This document shows positions 45,966-55,776 of a DNA stretch of 64,000 bases, piece after piece. This DNA comes from Streptomyces sp. HD (GTDB lineage: Bacteria; Actinomycetota; Actinomycetes; Streptomycetales; Streptomycetaceae). Each line of letters starts with the position of its first letter. Within the stretch, counting starts at the first letter, position 1. The stretch lies in the NCBI RefSeq assembly GCF_028369295.1, contig NZ_JAQMYP010000008.1, forward strand, positions 1-64,000, written 5' to 3'. The notes beneath the pieces are model-generated. The model ran no database searches and was not told the DNA's origin. It saw only the letters and a list, made by a program, of their open reading frames with translations. A program made the translations under genes and the position numbers.

Positions 45966-47792
45966 CGACCTCTGGATCCCGCTCCCGGACGGGACACTGC
46001 TCCACGCGCGCGTGTGGCGCCCGCTGACCGACGAGCCCGTACCGGCGCTCCTGGAATACCTGCCGTACCGCCTGACCGACCGGACCGCACCGCGCGACCA
46101 CCAGCGCCATCCCTGGTACGCAGGCCACGGCTACGCCTCCGTACGCGTGGACGTGCGGGGGGCACGGCAACAGCGAGGGCAGGCCGACGGACGAGTACTC
46201 GGCTACGGAACTGGCCGACAGTGTCGAGGCGGTCGACTGGCCGGCCGCCCAGCCCTGGCGCAACGAACGGGTGGGCATGTTCGGCATCTCCTGGGGCGGC
46301 TTCAACTCCCTTCAGATCGCGGCCCTCGCGCCCGGGCCGCTCAAGGCGATCGTCACCGTCTGCTCCACGGACGATCGCTATGACAACGACGTGCACCACA
46401 TGGGAGGTTCCGTTCCTCGCGGTCGACATGCACGCCTGGGCCGCGACGATGCTCGCCTTCGTCTCCCGTCCGCCCGACCCGCGGTACGTCGGTGAGGCCT
46501 GGCGGGACATGTGGCTCAAGCGGCTGGAGTCCGTCGACCCGTTCATCCACACCTGGCTGGAGCACCAGACCCGCCACGACTGCTGGCGCCACGGCAGCGT
46601 CTGCGAGGACTGCGGCACGATCGACGCCGCCGTCCTGGCGGTGGGCGGCTGGCACGACCCGTACCGCGACACCGTCCTGCGCCTCGTCGAACACCTCCCC
46701 GCCGACCGCGTCCGCGGCCTGATCGGCCCCTGGTCGCACCAGTACCCCGACCGGGGCCTGCCGCCGGGTCCGGCGATCGGCTTCCTCCAGGAGACCCTGC
46801 GCTGGTGGGACCACTGACTCAAGGGCGTGGACACCGGCGTCATGGCCGGGCCCCTGCTGCGCTCGTACGTCCGCGACTCGCACCGCCCGGCCACGGTGCC
46901 CGGCGGCTGGGTCGGCGAGCCGGCCTGGCCCTCTCCCCACGTGCGCGGCATGACGTACGCCTGCCAGGGCGCCCCCGTCCTGGTCCGTTCCCCCATCCAC
47001 ACCGGCCTCGACGCCGACCGCTTCTTCCCCTTCGCCAACGACGCCGACCTGCCGCCCGACCAGCGGGAGGAGGACGCGTGCGCTCGGCGTACTTCGACCT
47101 CGAAGTGGGCGAGGAGACCCGGGTGTTGGGGCGGCCGAGGCTGCGGCTACGGCTGACGTCGGAGGTGCCGCGCGGGCAGTCGTCGCGCGGCTCTGCGACG
47201 TGGCACCCGACGGCTCGTCCACCCTGGTCACACGGGGCATGCTGAACCTGTCGGCGCGCCACGGCCGGGACCGCACGGCGCCGTGGGAGCCGGCTTCACC
47301 CTGGAACCGGCGGGGAGTTCCCTGGAAGTTCCGGTACGCGCACGCGCGTTGGACGAGACGGCGAACGACACAGCGATCACCTTCGAGGAACCGGAGCAGG
47401 CGGAACCGCTCGGCGTGAACCCCCCATCACGCTGGACGAACCGCGTCCCGAGCGACTCGTCGTACGGGACTTGGCCAAGGGCGAGTGGCGCATGGAGGTT
47501 GACCCCGTTACGGCGGCACGCGCGTGTACCCCGACGGTCTGGAGTCCACCGAGGACGCGCTGGAGACGTACACGATCAACGAATCGGATCCCCTGTCGGC
47601 CCGCACCGCTCGGACTGGTCGATCCGCCGGCACCGCCCCGAGTCGGCCTGGGACACCACCGTGCGCACGCGCTCGGATATCAGCCACGAAAAGGGATATT
47701 TCACCACCCCCAACGAGGGGATTCACCTGGAGGGCGAAGAGGCACTCTTCCGCCGAACACGGGAGAAACGGACTCCACGGACAGCCGAATAA
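45925..47792 (+). pseudogene. CocE/NonD family hydrolase, multiply frameshifted
   Basis: Fragments of one X-Pro-dipeptidyl-peptidase/CocE-type hydrolase are spread over three frames. The start SFPFETTHDDLWIPLPDGTLLHARVWRP runs to 46157-46162, where a run of six G (five expected) shifts the frame. GMFGISWGGFNSLQIAAL, the nucleophile elbow, lies in the second frame. A second shift falls near 46405-46415. An in-frame TGA at 46815-46817 replaces an expected TGG. Further shifts occur near 47080, 47180 and 47290, with deleted segments. The catalytic Asp (GGWHDPYRD) and His (GPWSHQYPD) regions persist, so decay is fairly recent. Confidence 0.88.
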
Positions 47793-48049
47793 CTGCGAGT
47801 TGGAGCCATTGCCCTATTTGCCGCTCTTGTGGACGCCAGTGAGTTGAGTCACGCGGCAGGGACGGCGCGCCCGGCCCGGCGCACCCCGTCTCCCCTTGCA
47901 TCAAGCCCAAGTTGAGGCTTGGCAACCGCAAAGGATCAAGCGCCCCATACACACCAGACCATGGTCAACCGGCACGACAGGCACCGATGGCACTTGTTCC
48001 GGGCATGTGCTCTCGCATACGTTCCCGCACGTCGGGCGGACGCCGAATC
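47793..48049 (+). promoter_or_regulatory. Upstream region of the riboswitch-controlled hydrolase
   Basis: These 257 bases between the pseudogene and the riboswitch must hold the promoter of the LysM hydrolase gene. I see no confident -10/-35 pair, repeat or ORF. Confidence 0.35.
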
Positions 48050-48248
48050 CTGCCGCCGCCCGAGTCACCCACCCACCCACGCACTCACACACGCACGGCA
48101 GGAGCGGGGGACCCAGGTAAGTCGCCGGACCGGACGCCTTGATGGCGCACCGGAGCGGCTCGGGGTGAAGTCGCGCCGCCACAGGACGGCACGACCGGGC
48201 ACCTCCCCGCCCGAACCCGACAGCTCACCTCGCAGGCGTCGGAGAGGA
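48050..48248 (+). ncRNA. c-di-AMP riboswitch (ydaO-yuaA type)
   Basis: The conserved core blocks occur in the right order and spacing: GGAGCGGGGGACCCA (48101-48114), GGCTCGGGGTGAA (48157-48169), CCCGAACCCGACAGCT (48210-48224) and CCTCGCAGGCGTCGG (48228-48242). TCCTGCC (48050-48056) can pair with GGCAGGA (48098-48104). In Streptomyces this class precedes genes for cell-wall hydrolases and is an OFF switch for high c-di-AMP. It ends 9 bases before the ATG of a LysM transglycosylase gene, with GAGAGG as the ribosome site. Outer boundaries are approximate. Confidence 0.87.
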
Positions 48249-48256
48249 ACTGCGCC

Positions 48257-48988
48257 ATGCCCCGAGGCAAGCACCGCCGCCCCCGCACCAACCCGCTCAC
48301 CCGCCACGCCGTCGTCGCCGGAACCGGCACCGCCGCCCTCGCCCTCCCGCTGCTGGGCGCGACCGCCGCGAGCGCCGTGGAACCGGCCCAGACCGCCACC
48401 ACGGCGAAGGTCCCGTCCGTCACGTACACCACGAGGAAGGGCGACACGCTCTACGACATCGCAGACCGGTACGACGCCCAGGGCGGCTGGCGGCAGCTCT
48501 ACAAGGACAACCGCAAGGCCATCGGCGACGACCCCCGGCTGATCCACACGGGCCTCGACCTGGAGGTCCGGGCCACGAAGAAGGCGAGCACGACGGCCGG
48601 CAAGGCGTCCGCGCCCGCCAAGAAGTCCGCCGTCGCCAAGGCCACCCAGGCCTCCGTGAAGTCGTACCCGAACAACCTCGACGGCTGGATCCGCAACGCT
48701 CTGGACATTATGTCGCAGAACGGAATTCCCGGGTCATACGATGGCATTCACCGCAACATCATGCGTGAGTCGTCCGGCAACCCGAGCGCCATGAACAACT
48801 GGGACTCCAACGCTGTCGCGGGCACCCCGTCCAAGGGCCTCCTGCAGGTCATCGACCCGACCTTCGCGACCTACCACGTGCCGGGGACGGTGTTCGACCC
48901 CTTCGACCCGGTCGCGAACATCGTGGCCGCGTGCAACTACGCCGCCGCGCGCTACGGCTCGATCGACAACGTGAACGGGCCTTACTAG
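48257..48988 (+). CDS. Secreted LysM lytic transglycosylase
   Basis: A 243-residue cell-wall hydrolase. A basic N-terminus and signal peptide (to about Ala40) are followed by a LysM peptidoglycan-binding domain (residues 55-105: VTYTTRKGDTLYDIADRYDAQGGWRQLYKDN), a Lys/Ala/Ser linker, and a soluble lytic transglycosylase-like domain from about 135 with catalytic Glu171 in NIMRESSGNPSAMNNWDSNA and SKGLLQVIDPTFATY. It cleaves glycan strands, probably for growth or spore germination, and is controlled by the c-di-AMP riboswitch upstream. Confidence 0.94.
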   Translation: MPRGKHRRPRTNPLTRHAVVAGTGTAALALPLLGATAASAVEPAQTATTAKVPSVTYTTRKGDTLYDIADRYDAQGGWRQLYKDNRKAIGDDPRLIHTGLDLEVRATKKASTTAGKASAPAKKSAVAKATQASVKSYPNNLDGWIRNALDIMSQNGIPGSYDGIHRNIMRESSGNPSAMNNWDSNAVAGTPSKGLLQVIDPTFATYHVPGTVFDPFDPVANIVAACNYAAARYGSIDNVNGPY

Positions 48989-49005
48989 GACAGAATAAAA
49001 GGTTC

Positions 49006-49836
49006 TTATTGGGTGAAATCGGCCAGGCTGCTCGTAAACAGCCTTTCGAGGACGACGGCGATGCCGTCGTCCTCGTTCGACAGGGTGACCTCGTCGGCGA
49101 CCGCCTTCAGTTCGGCGTGGGCGTTGGCCATGGCCACACCGCGGGCGGCCCAGTCGAACATGGGGATGTCGTTGGGCATGTCCCCGAAGGCGATGGTCTG
49201 GTGCGGGCCGAGGCCGAGATGCTCGGCGGCGAGCGCGAGACCGGTCGCCTTGGTGATGCCACATGGCTGGAGTTCGACGGTGCCCGGCCCCGACATGGTG
49301 ACGGTGGCCAGGGAGCCGACCACCGAGCGCGCCGTCGCCGCCAACTCGTCGTCCGAGAGGCTCGGATGGCGCAGCAGCACCTTGCTGATCGGCTCGCACC
49401 ACAGGTCGTCCCGATGCTGCACGCGCACGGCGGGCAGGGTGGGGTGCGGCATCAGATACCCGGGCTCGATGAGCGTGAGCCCGTCGACACCGTCCTGGTC
49501 CACGGCCGCGTAGACCTGCCCCACCTCGGCCTCGATCTTGCCGAGCGCGGTCTCGGCCAACTCCCGGTCCAGGGTGACCGACCACAGCAGACGGTCCGCA
49601 CCGGCGTCGTACAACTGCGCGCCCTGTCCACACACCGCGAGCCCCATGCTGCCCAAGTCGTCGAGGAGCGGCCGCACTCGGGGCGCCGGCCGCCCCGTCA
49701 CGACGAGGTGCTGGGCGCCGCCCGCCGCCACCAGTGCGAGGGCGTCGATGGACCGGTCCGAGAGCGTGTCGTCGCCTCGGAGCAGCGTCCCGTCCAGGTC
49801 AGTGGCGATGAGTGAATATGCGATAGGTGCGGCCAT
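49006..49836 (-). CDS. HAD-IIB (Cof-type) phosphatase
   Basis: A 276-residue cytosolic hydrolase. Motif I is LIATDLDGTLLRGDD (nucleophile and acid Asp), motif II VVTGRP, motif III Lys in GITKATGLALAAEHLG, and motif IV IAFGDMPNDIPMFDWA. The large cap inserted between motifs II and III puts it in the Cof/YidA class acting on sugar phosphates or similar small phosphates. Substrate unknown. It is convergent with the LysM gene, 17 bases apart. Confidence 0.94.
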   Translation of the reverse strand: MAAPIAYSLIATDLDGTLLRGDDTLSDRSIDALALVAAGGAQHLVVTGRPAPRVRPLLDDLGSMGLAVCGQGAQLYDAGADRLLWSVTLDRELAETALGKIEAEVGQVYAAVDQDGVDGLTLIEPGYLMPHPTLPAVRVQHRDDLWCEPISKVLLRHPSLSDDELAATARSVVGSLATVTMSGPGTVELQPCGITKATGLALAAEHLGLGPHQTIAFGDMPNDIPMFDWAARGVAMANAHAELKAVADEVTLSNEDDGIAVVLERLFTSSLADFTQ

Positions 49837-50004
49837 GATCAGAGAATACGGACAGGACGCCCCATCGACTCGACGCGAACCGGACGGCTGCTGTGTTCAC
49901 ATGTGTTGACACCTGTTCCGGTTGCCGTTCTGGTTCCGGTTCTGTCTGCGATCCTGTCCGCAGTGCCCCTTCCGCACGGCAACTTCCTTCCGCTTGTGGC
50001 GATT

Positions 50005-50466
50005 TCACCCCCACGTGGTGCCCGCGGGCTCCTTGATGGTGGTGTTGATGCGGTTGAACATGTTGGTAACGGAAATGGTGAGGATCAGCGCCGACAACTC
50101 CTTCTCGTCGAAGTGGTCGGCCACCTCGTCCCACAGCGCGTCCGGCACCGACTCGTGCGAACGGTCCGCGAGCCTCGTCATCGCCTCGGTCAGCTGCAGC
50201 GCGGCCCGCTCCGCGTCGGTGAACCAGGGCGCATCGCGCCAGGCGGAGACGGCGTCGATCCGCTCGTCGCTCGTCCCTGCCTTGCGCAGATTGACCGTAT
50301 GGCCGTGCACACAGGCGCCGCACCCATTGATCTGGCTCGTGCGCAGCCCCACGATCTCGGCCAGCTCCTGCGACAGACCGGCCTCGCCGATCGCCTGGAA
50401 GAGGGTGCCGATCCCCTTCATCGCGCCGGACAGGACATACGCCGGGTTGGTCATCCGTGCCTGCAT
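50005..50466 (-). CDS. Carboxymuconolactone decarboxylase / AhpD-like protein
   Basis: A 153-residue helical protein with the redox motif CGACVHGH (CxxC...H) in EIVGLRTSQINGCGACVHGHTVNLRKAGTSDERI, typical of AhpD-like peroxidase partners in the CMD family. It probably reduces peroxides or protects thiols. GGAGG lies 8 bases before the ATG. It is divergent from the fumarylacetoacetase gene. Confidence 0.92.
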   Translation of the reverse strand: MQARMTNPAYVLSGAMKGIGTLFQAIGEAGLSQELAEIVGLRTSQINGCGACVHGHTVNLRKAGTSDERIDAVSAWRDAPWFTDAERAALQLTEAMTRLADRSHESVPDALWDEVADHFDEKELSALILTISVTNMFNRINTTIKEPAGTTWG

Positions 50467-50719
50467 GGTTCTCGCCTCCGGTGTCAGTGCTTCCGTGTTT
50501 CCGTCTTCACTGCACTGACGGAGCGCAGGACCTGGTTGTGACCGGTCGGCCGAAGATTTTTTTTCGCGCCCCGGAACACCGGCCCGATGCGGCTACCAGG
50601 GGGTTCGCCGACATCCGCGCGCAAGGTCGGCACTGCCCAAGACAGACGACTCACCCGTAACGTGTGCCCCGACCACATGGCAATGGCATACGGAGCGGAT
50701 GAGAGTGAGGCAGCACCCC

Positions 50720-51940
50720 ATGCCCCCCTTCGATCTCCCCGAGGGCGACCCCTTCGGCACGCACAACCTTCCGTACGGCGTCTTCTCCCTCCCCGGCTCG
50801 GACTCCGCGCGCAGGGTCGGCGTCCGGCTCGGCGACCACGTCCTCGACGCGGGCAAGGCGGCCTACACGCTCGGCTCGCCGTACGCCTCGCTGCTCGCGC
50901 AGGACTCCCTGAACCCACTGCTCGCCGCGGGCCCCACCACCTGGTCGGACGTACGGCGCGCGCTGACGGCGTGGGTGACGGTGCCGGCGCACCAGGAGGC
51001 CATCGCGGACCTCCTCCACCCTCTGTCCTCGGTGACCCTGCACCTCCCCTTCGAGGTCGCTGACTACGTCGACTTCTACGCCTCCGAGAACCACGCCCGG
51101 AACGTCGGCCAGATCTTCCGCCCCGACGCGGCGGACTCCCTGACCCCCAACTGGAAGCATCTGCCGATCGGTTACCACGGCCGCTCGGGCACGGTGGTGG
51201 TCTCCGGCACGGATGTCGTACGACCGTCCGGCCAGCGCAAGGCCCCCGCCGACCCGGCGCCGGTGTTCGGCCCGTCGGTCCGCCTGGACATCGAGGCCGA
51301 GGTCGGCTTCGTGGTCGGCACACCGTCGCAGATGGGCAGGCCGGTTCCGCTGGGCGACTTCCGCGAGCACGTCTTCGGCCTCTGCCTGCTCAACGACTGG
51401 TCGGCACGCGACATCCAGGCCTGGGAGTACGTCCCCCTCGGCCCGTTCCTCGGCAAGTCCTTCACCACGTCCGTGTCGGCGTGGATCACCCCGCTGGACG
51501 CCCTGGACGAAGCCCGGGTCGCACCGCCGGAGCGGACACACCCCCTGCTGCCGTACCTGGACGACTCCGGCGGCGAAACGGAACCCGGCGGCTACGACCT
51601 GCGTATCTCCGTGGCCATCAACGGCCACGTCGTCTCCGAACCGCCCTTCTCCACCATGTACTGGACGGCCGCCCAGCAACTCGCCCACATGACCGTGAAC
51701 GGCGCCTCCCTCCGCACCGGCGACCTGTACGGCTCGGGCACCGTGAGCGGCCCGACGGAACGCGAGCGCGGGTCACTGCTGGAACTGACGTGGAACGGCC
51801 GGGACCCGCTTGAACTCCCGGACGGCAAGCGGGCGTTCCTGGAGGACGGCGATGTCGTGACGCTGTCCGCGTGGGCACCCGGGCCGGACGGGGTGCGGGT
51901 CGGTCTGGGCGAGGTCACGGGGCGGGTCGTATCGGCCTGA
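50720..51940 (+). CDS. fahA: Fumarylacetoacetase
   Basis: A 406-residue enzyme for the last step of tyrosine/homogentisate degradation, splitting fumarylacetoacetate into fumarate and acetoacetate. Signatures: VADYVDFYASENHARNVGQIFRP, WKHLPIGYHGRSGTVVVSG, metal-ligand region DIEAEVGFVVGTPSQ, LLNDWSARDIQAWEYVPLGPFLGKSF and GDLYGSGTVSGPT. The length equals the family norm. Two starts are possible: ATG 50720 with GTGAGG upstream (chosen, MPPFDLPEGDPFG) and ATG 50699 with GGAG. Confidence 0.94.
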   Translation: MPPFDLPEGDPFGTHNLPYGVFSLPGSDSARRVGVRLGDHVLDAGKAAYTLGSPYASLLAQDSLNPLLAAGPTTWSDVRRALTAWVTVPAHQEAIADLLHPLSSVTLHLPFEVADYVDFYASENHARNVGQIFRPDAADSLTPNWKHLPIGYHGRSGTVVVSGTDVVRPSGQRKAPADPAPVFGPSVRLDIEAEVGFVVGTPSQMGRPVPLGDFREHVFGLCLLNDWSARDIQAWEYVPLGPFLGKSFTTSVSAWITPLDALDEARVAPPERTHPLLPYLDDSGGETEPGGYDLRISVAINGHVVSEPPFSTMYWTAAQQLAHMTVNGASLRTGDLYGSGTVSGPTERERGSLLELTWNGRDPLELPDGKRAFLEDGDVVTLSAWAPGPDGVRVGLGEVTGRVVSA

Positions 51941-52117
51941 CGCCGTGACTCCGGCCCGGAACTGACGGGGTATTCGGCGGGTCTTTCCCCCTGACTCCTG
52001 CGACAGTCGCCGTCATACTGGCTGGCGGTGGGAAGCGAACAGCGATCGGCGTTCGCGGCCCACCGCCCCGCACAGCCGCCCCCGCACCTTCCCTGACCAG
52101 GATCCGGAGCCCTTGGC

Positions 52118-53056
52118 ATGACCGCCTGCCTGCTCCTGTTGAGCATCGTCGCTCTGACTGCCGCCGTACCCGTCCCGCGCGCGCTGACCCGAGCCACCTG
52201 GCCCGAACGGGAACCCGTGGTCGCGCTCTGGGTGTGGCAGTGCCTGGTCGCCACCGTCCTGCTGTGCTGCCTGACAGCCCTGGCCCTGGGCACCGCCGCC
52301 GTCTTCGGCACGGTCCGCGTCCAGCTCTTCGCTCCGGCACCGCCGCCGGTGACCGAGGCGTACGACCTCTCGGCCGCGCCTGCCTGGGCCGCCGCGCTCA
52401 CCGTGCTCCTTGCCTGCGGGGCCGCCTGGACGACCGCGATGCTGGCCCGCGAGCTGGCCGAGGCCCGGCGGCGACGCGGCCAGGCCAGGGCCCATCTGCG
52501 GGAACGCGCCCCCGACCTGCCTGCCGGCCTGGGCTCGGCGCGCGGCCCGCTGCTGGTGCTGGAGGACGAGTACCCGGACGCCTGGTGGATGCCCGGCAGC
52601 CCGCCCCAGTTGATCGTCACCACGGGCGCCCTGCACCGCCTGACCGACCACCAGCTGGACGCCGTCCTCACCCATGAACGTGGCCATGCCCAAGCCCGCC
52701 ACGACTGGTTGCTGCACCTCTCCACCGCGCTTGCCACCGGCTTCCCCCGCATCCCGTTGTTCGCCCACTTCTGCGACCAGACCCACCGCCTGGTCGAACT
52801 GGCCGCCGACGACACCGCGTCCCGCCGCTGCGGTCACCTGACGACGGCCCTGGCCCTGATCGAGCTCAACCAGCACCGGGGCGTTCTCTCCTGCGCCTCC
52901 ACCAACCGCCTGCTGGGCGAGCGCGTCAACCGCCTCCTCCAGCCGCCGCCGCGCCTGGGGCGCCGCCACCGCGCCCTCACGACGACGCTGGCGGCACTGG
53001 TGCCGCTGCTCCCCCTGTTGATCACGTTCGCGCCGGGGCTGACGGCGTTGAGCTGA
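52118..53056 (+). CDS. M56 family membrane metallopeptidase
   Basis: A 312-residue BlaR/MecR-type protease domain without a sensor. Three membrane segments lie in the first 110 residues (about 1-18, 37-62, 88-108) and one at the C-terminus. The zinc motif HERGH is in AVLTHERGHAQARHDWLLH, with a distal ligand in ELAADDTASRR and an upstream PGSPPQLIVTTGALHRL strand. Such genes usually pair with a BlaI repressor, but none lies next to this one. It may be regulated from elsewhere. Confidence 0.9.
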   Translation: MTACLLLLSIVALTAAVPVPRALTRATWPEREPVVALWVWQCLVATVLLCCLTALALGTAAVFGTVRVQLFAPAPPPVTEAYDLSAAPAWAAALTVLLACGAAWTTAMLARELAEARRRRGQARAHLRERAPDLPAGLGSARGPLLVLEDEYPDAWWMPGSPPQLIVTTGALHRLTDHQLDAVLTHERGHAQARHDWLLHLSTALATGFPRIPLFAHFCDQTHRLVELAADDTASRRCGHLTTALALIELNQHRGVLSCASTNRLLGERVNRLLQPPPRLGRRHRALTTTLAALVPLLPLLITFAPGLTALS

Positions 53057-53509
53057 CCGCGCTGCCGGGGGCTGCCGCCGGGCAGGCCGAGATAGCCGGA
53101 GCGGGCCAGTCACCGCCCCCGCTCGCGCCCCCCTATGCCTATGCCTATGCCTATGCCTATGCCGAGTCTCGACGCCCAGACCCAGCCTCGACGTCCAGGC
53201 CCAGCCCGACACCTAGACCCAATCCCGGCGCCCAGGCCCACTCCAAGCGCCTCAGACCAGTCCCGACACCCAGGCCCACTCCCGACGCTCAGGCCTACTC
53301 CCGACGCCGAGGACCAATCCCGGAGCCTAAGACCAGTCCCGACGTCCGGCCCCAGTCCCCACGCCTAAAGCGTGTTGCAGAACTCGGACCGATCTCCAGA
53401 AAGCTGCTTCGAAGGCCCCGTCAGGACGGAGGAAATCGGCGCACAATCGGGCAGTTGATCTTGCCGCGGGTGGCCGGATCCTACTGTGATCGTCGTTCTG
53501 CAACAGCCT
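53057..53509. repeat. Intergenic region of hexamer and degenerate 18-bp repeats
   Basis: Five perfect CCTATG hexamers (53132-53161) are followed, to about 53365, by degenerate units of about 18 bp around CCCGAC-CCAGGCCCA(A/C)T. An open frame on the plus strand encodes Met-Pro and Arg-Pro-rich repeats, but it has no ribosome site or recognisable domain and is not called a gene. The last 140 bases hold no recognised feature. Confidence 0.7.
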
Positions 53510-55555
53510 TTAGGCCCAGTCCTCCGGCTCCGGCTCCGGTTCCATCTCGGGCCAGTCGTCCGGCCCGTGATCAGCTCCGTGATCGACCCCATGATCAGCC
53601 CCGGAAGCCACCTCAGCCGCCGCCCCCGCATCGGACTCCGCCCGCATGGAGCCCAGCACCTGGAGCACCCCCTCCCCATACGTGGCCAGCTTCTTCTCGC
53701 CGACCCCGCTGACGCCGCCGAGCTCCCGCACCGACGCCGGCCACGCCGTCACGATCTCCCGCAGCGTCGCGTCATGGAAGATCACGTAGGCCGGAACGCC
53801 CTGCTCCCGAGCCTGCTCGGCACGCCAGGCCCGCAGCGCCTCGAAGGCCGGCACCAGCGCCTCCGGCAGCTCCGCCACCGCGGCCTTCGCCTTGCGCTCC
53901 CCTCGCCCCGAGCCTCCGGAACCCGACGCCGACCGCGAGGTCGCCGGCTTCTTCGGCTCCTTGCGCAGCGGCACCTCCCGCTCCCGCCGCAGCACCGTCC
54001 CACTGGCCTCCGTCAGCACGAGCGTGCCGTACTCCCCCTCGACCGCGAGCAGCCCCTGGGCCAGCAACTGCCGGATGACGCCCCGCCATTCGCCCTCGCC
54101 CAGCTCCTCGCCGATGCCGAACACGGACAGCTGGTCGTGGTCGAACTGGATCACCTTGCCCGTGCGCTTGCCCAGCAGGATGTCGACGATCTGCAGCGCC
54201 CCGAACTTCTGCCCGCGCTCCCGCTGCAGCCGCACCACCGTCGACAGCACCTTCTGCGCCGCGACCGTGCCGTCCCAGGTCTCCGGCGGGGTCAGACAGG
54301 TGTCGCAGTTGCCGCAGCCCACCGGATCGGGGTCCTGGCCGAAGTAGGCGAGCAGCTGACCGCGCCGGCACTGGGCGGTCTCGCACAGCGCCAGCATCGC
54401 GTCCAGGTGGGAGGCGGCCCGGCGCCGGAACGCCTCGTCTCCCTCGCCCGACTGGATCAGCTTGCGCTGCTGTATGACGTCGTTGAGGCCGTAGGCCATC
54501 CAGCCCGTGGAGGGCAGGCCGTCACGTCCCGCGCGGCCCGTCTCCTGGTAGTAGCCCTCGACCGACTTGGGCAGGTCGAGGTGGGCGACGAACCGCACGT
54601 CCGGCTTGTCGATGCCCATCCCGAAGGCGATGGTCGCCACCACGACCAGGCCCTCCTCCCGCAGGAACCGGGACTGGTGCGCCGCGCGCGTGCCCGCGTC
54701 CAGACCCGCGTGGTACGGCACCGCCTCGATGCCGTTGCGGGTCAGGAACTCGGCCGTCGCCTCCACGGACTTGCGTGACAGGCAGTACACGATGCCCGCG
54801 TCGCCCGCGTGCTCGTCCCGCAGGAAGCTCAGCAGCTGCTTCTTCGGGTCCGCCTTGGGCACGATCCGGTACTGGATGTTGGGCCGGTCGAAGCTGGCCA
54901 CGAAATGCCGGGCCGTCGGCATGTTCAGCCGCTGGGTGATCTCCTGGTGCGTCGCACGCGTGGCCGTCGCCGTGAGCGCGATGCGCGGGACGTCCGGCCA
55001 GCGCTCGCCGAGCAGCGAGAGGGCCAGATAGTCGGGGCGGAAGTCGTGGCCCCACTGGGACACACAGTGCGCCTCGTCGATCGCGAAGACGGCGATCTTG
55101 CCGCGCGACAGCAGGTCCAGCGTCGAGTCGAGCCGCAGCCGCTCCGGCGCCAGGTACAGCAGGTCCAGCTCACCCGCGAGGAACTCCGCCTCCACCACCC
55201 GCCGCTCGTCGAAGTCCAGCGTGGAGTTGATGAACCCGGCACGCACACCGAGCGCCCGCAGCGCGTCCACCTGGTCCTGCATCAGCGCGATGAGCGGCGA
55301 GACGACTACGCCCGTACCCGGTCTGACCAGGGACGGGATCTGGTAGCAGAGCGACTTGCCGCCGCCGGTCGGCATGAGCACGACGGCGTCCCCGCCCGCC
55401 ACCACATGCTCGATGACCGCTTCCTGCTCGCCCCGGAAGGCGTCGTACCCGAAGACCCGGTGCAGCGTGGCCAGCGCCTCGCTCCCGGCCGCGCCTGCCG
55501 CCGCTGCCACCTCGGTCACCCCTGGCATCTCTCTGATCCCGCCCGTCGCACGCAT
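53510..55555 (-). CDS. recQ: ATP-dependent DNA helicase RecQ
   Basis: A 681-residue 3'-5' helicase of DNA repair. Motifs in order: Walker [44 protein letters not shown], and motif [13 protein letters not shown]. The zinc-binding Cys cluster is in [30 protein letters not shown], followed by a winged helix and an HRDC domain ([39 protein letters not shown]). The end is an acidic His/Asp/Pro/Glu tail. The second of two close ATG codons (55555) was chosen because GGGGG lies 8 bases upstream; 55561 is the alternative. Confidence 0.94.
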   Translation of the reverse strand: MRATGGIREMPGVTEVAAAAGAAGSEALATLHRVFGYDAFRGEQEAVIEHVVAGGDAVVLMPTGGGKSLCYQIPSLVRPGTGVVVSPLIALMQDQVDALRALGVRAGFINSTLDFDERRVVEAEFLAGELDLLYLAPERLRLDSTLDLLSRGKIAVFAIDEAHCVSQWGHDFRPDYLALSLLGERWPDVPRIALTATATRATHQEITQRLNMPTARHFVASFDRPNIQYRIVPKADPKKQLLSFLRDEHAGDAGIVYCLSRKSVEATAEFLTRNGIEAVPYHAGLDAGTRAAHQSRFLREEGLVVVATIAFGMGIDKPDVRFVAHLDLPKSVEGYYQETGRAGRDGLPSTGWMAYGLNDVIQQRKLIQSGEGDEAFRRRAASHLDAMLALCETAQCRRGQLLAYFGQDPDPVGCGNCDTCLTPPETWDGTVAAQKVLSTVVRLQRERGQKFGALQIVDILLGKRTGKVIQFDHDQLSVFGIGEELGEGEWRGVIRQLLAQGLLAVEGEYGTLVLTEASGTVLRREREVPLRKEPKKPATSRSASGSGGSGRGERKAKAAVAELPEALVPAFEALRAWRAEQAREQGVPAYVIFHDATLREIVTAWPASVRELGGVSGVGEKKLATYGEGVLQVLGSMRAESDAGAAAEVASGADHGVDHGADHGPDDWPEMEPEPEPEDWA

Positions 55556-55713
55556 CGCCATGTCCCCCGTACGTCGTCCCTCGACCACTGCATCCACGAT
55601 AGGCGCCGCCACCGACAGCACCGGAGTTATCCACAGGCTTGCGCCCCACCCGCCCGTAATCGACCGATGGCCTTCGGTGAAGGACCGGTGGACGGGCGCA
55701 CTCGACACAAAGC

Positions 55714-55747
55714 GGCCCGGCACCCCTGCGGAAAGGGATGCCGGGCC
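55714..55747 (-). terminator. Terminator of the main nuo operon
   Basis: GGCCCGGCA (55714-55722) pairs with TGCCGGGCC (55739-55747), extended by CCCT/AGGG after one mismatch. It lies 30 bp beyond the nuoN stop on the minus strand. Confidence 0.85.
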
Positions 55748-55776
55748 ACTGTCGCACCACGAGGGCGAGCACCGCG

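Noticed and set aside
46271..46495. Short ORFs at 45925, 46271, 46827 and 47283 considered as separate genes
   Set aside because: They read consecutively as pieces of one CocE-type hydrolase in different frames, so they are one pseudogene.
53135..53368. 77-codon plus-strand frame starting MPMPMPMP
   Set aside because: No ribosome site, no domain, and composed entirely of degenerate DNA repeats.
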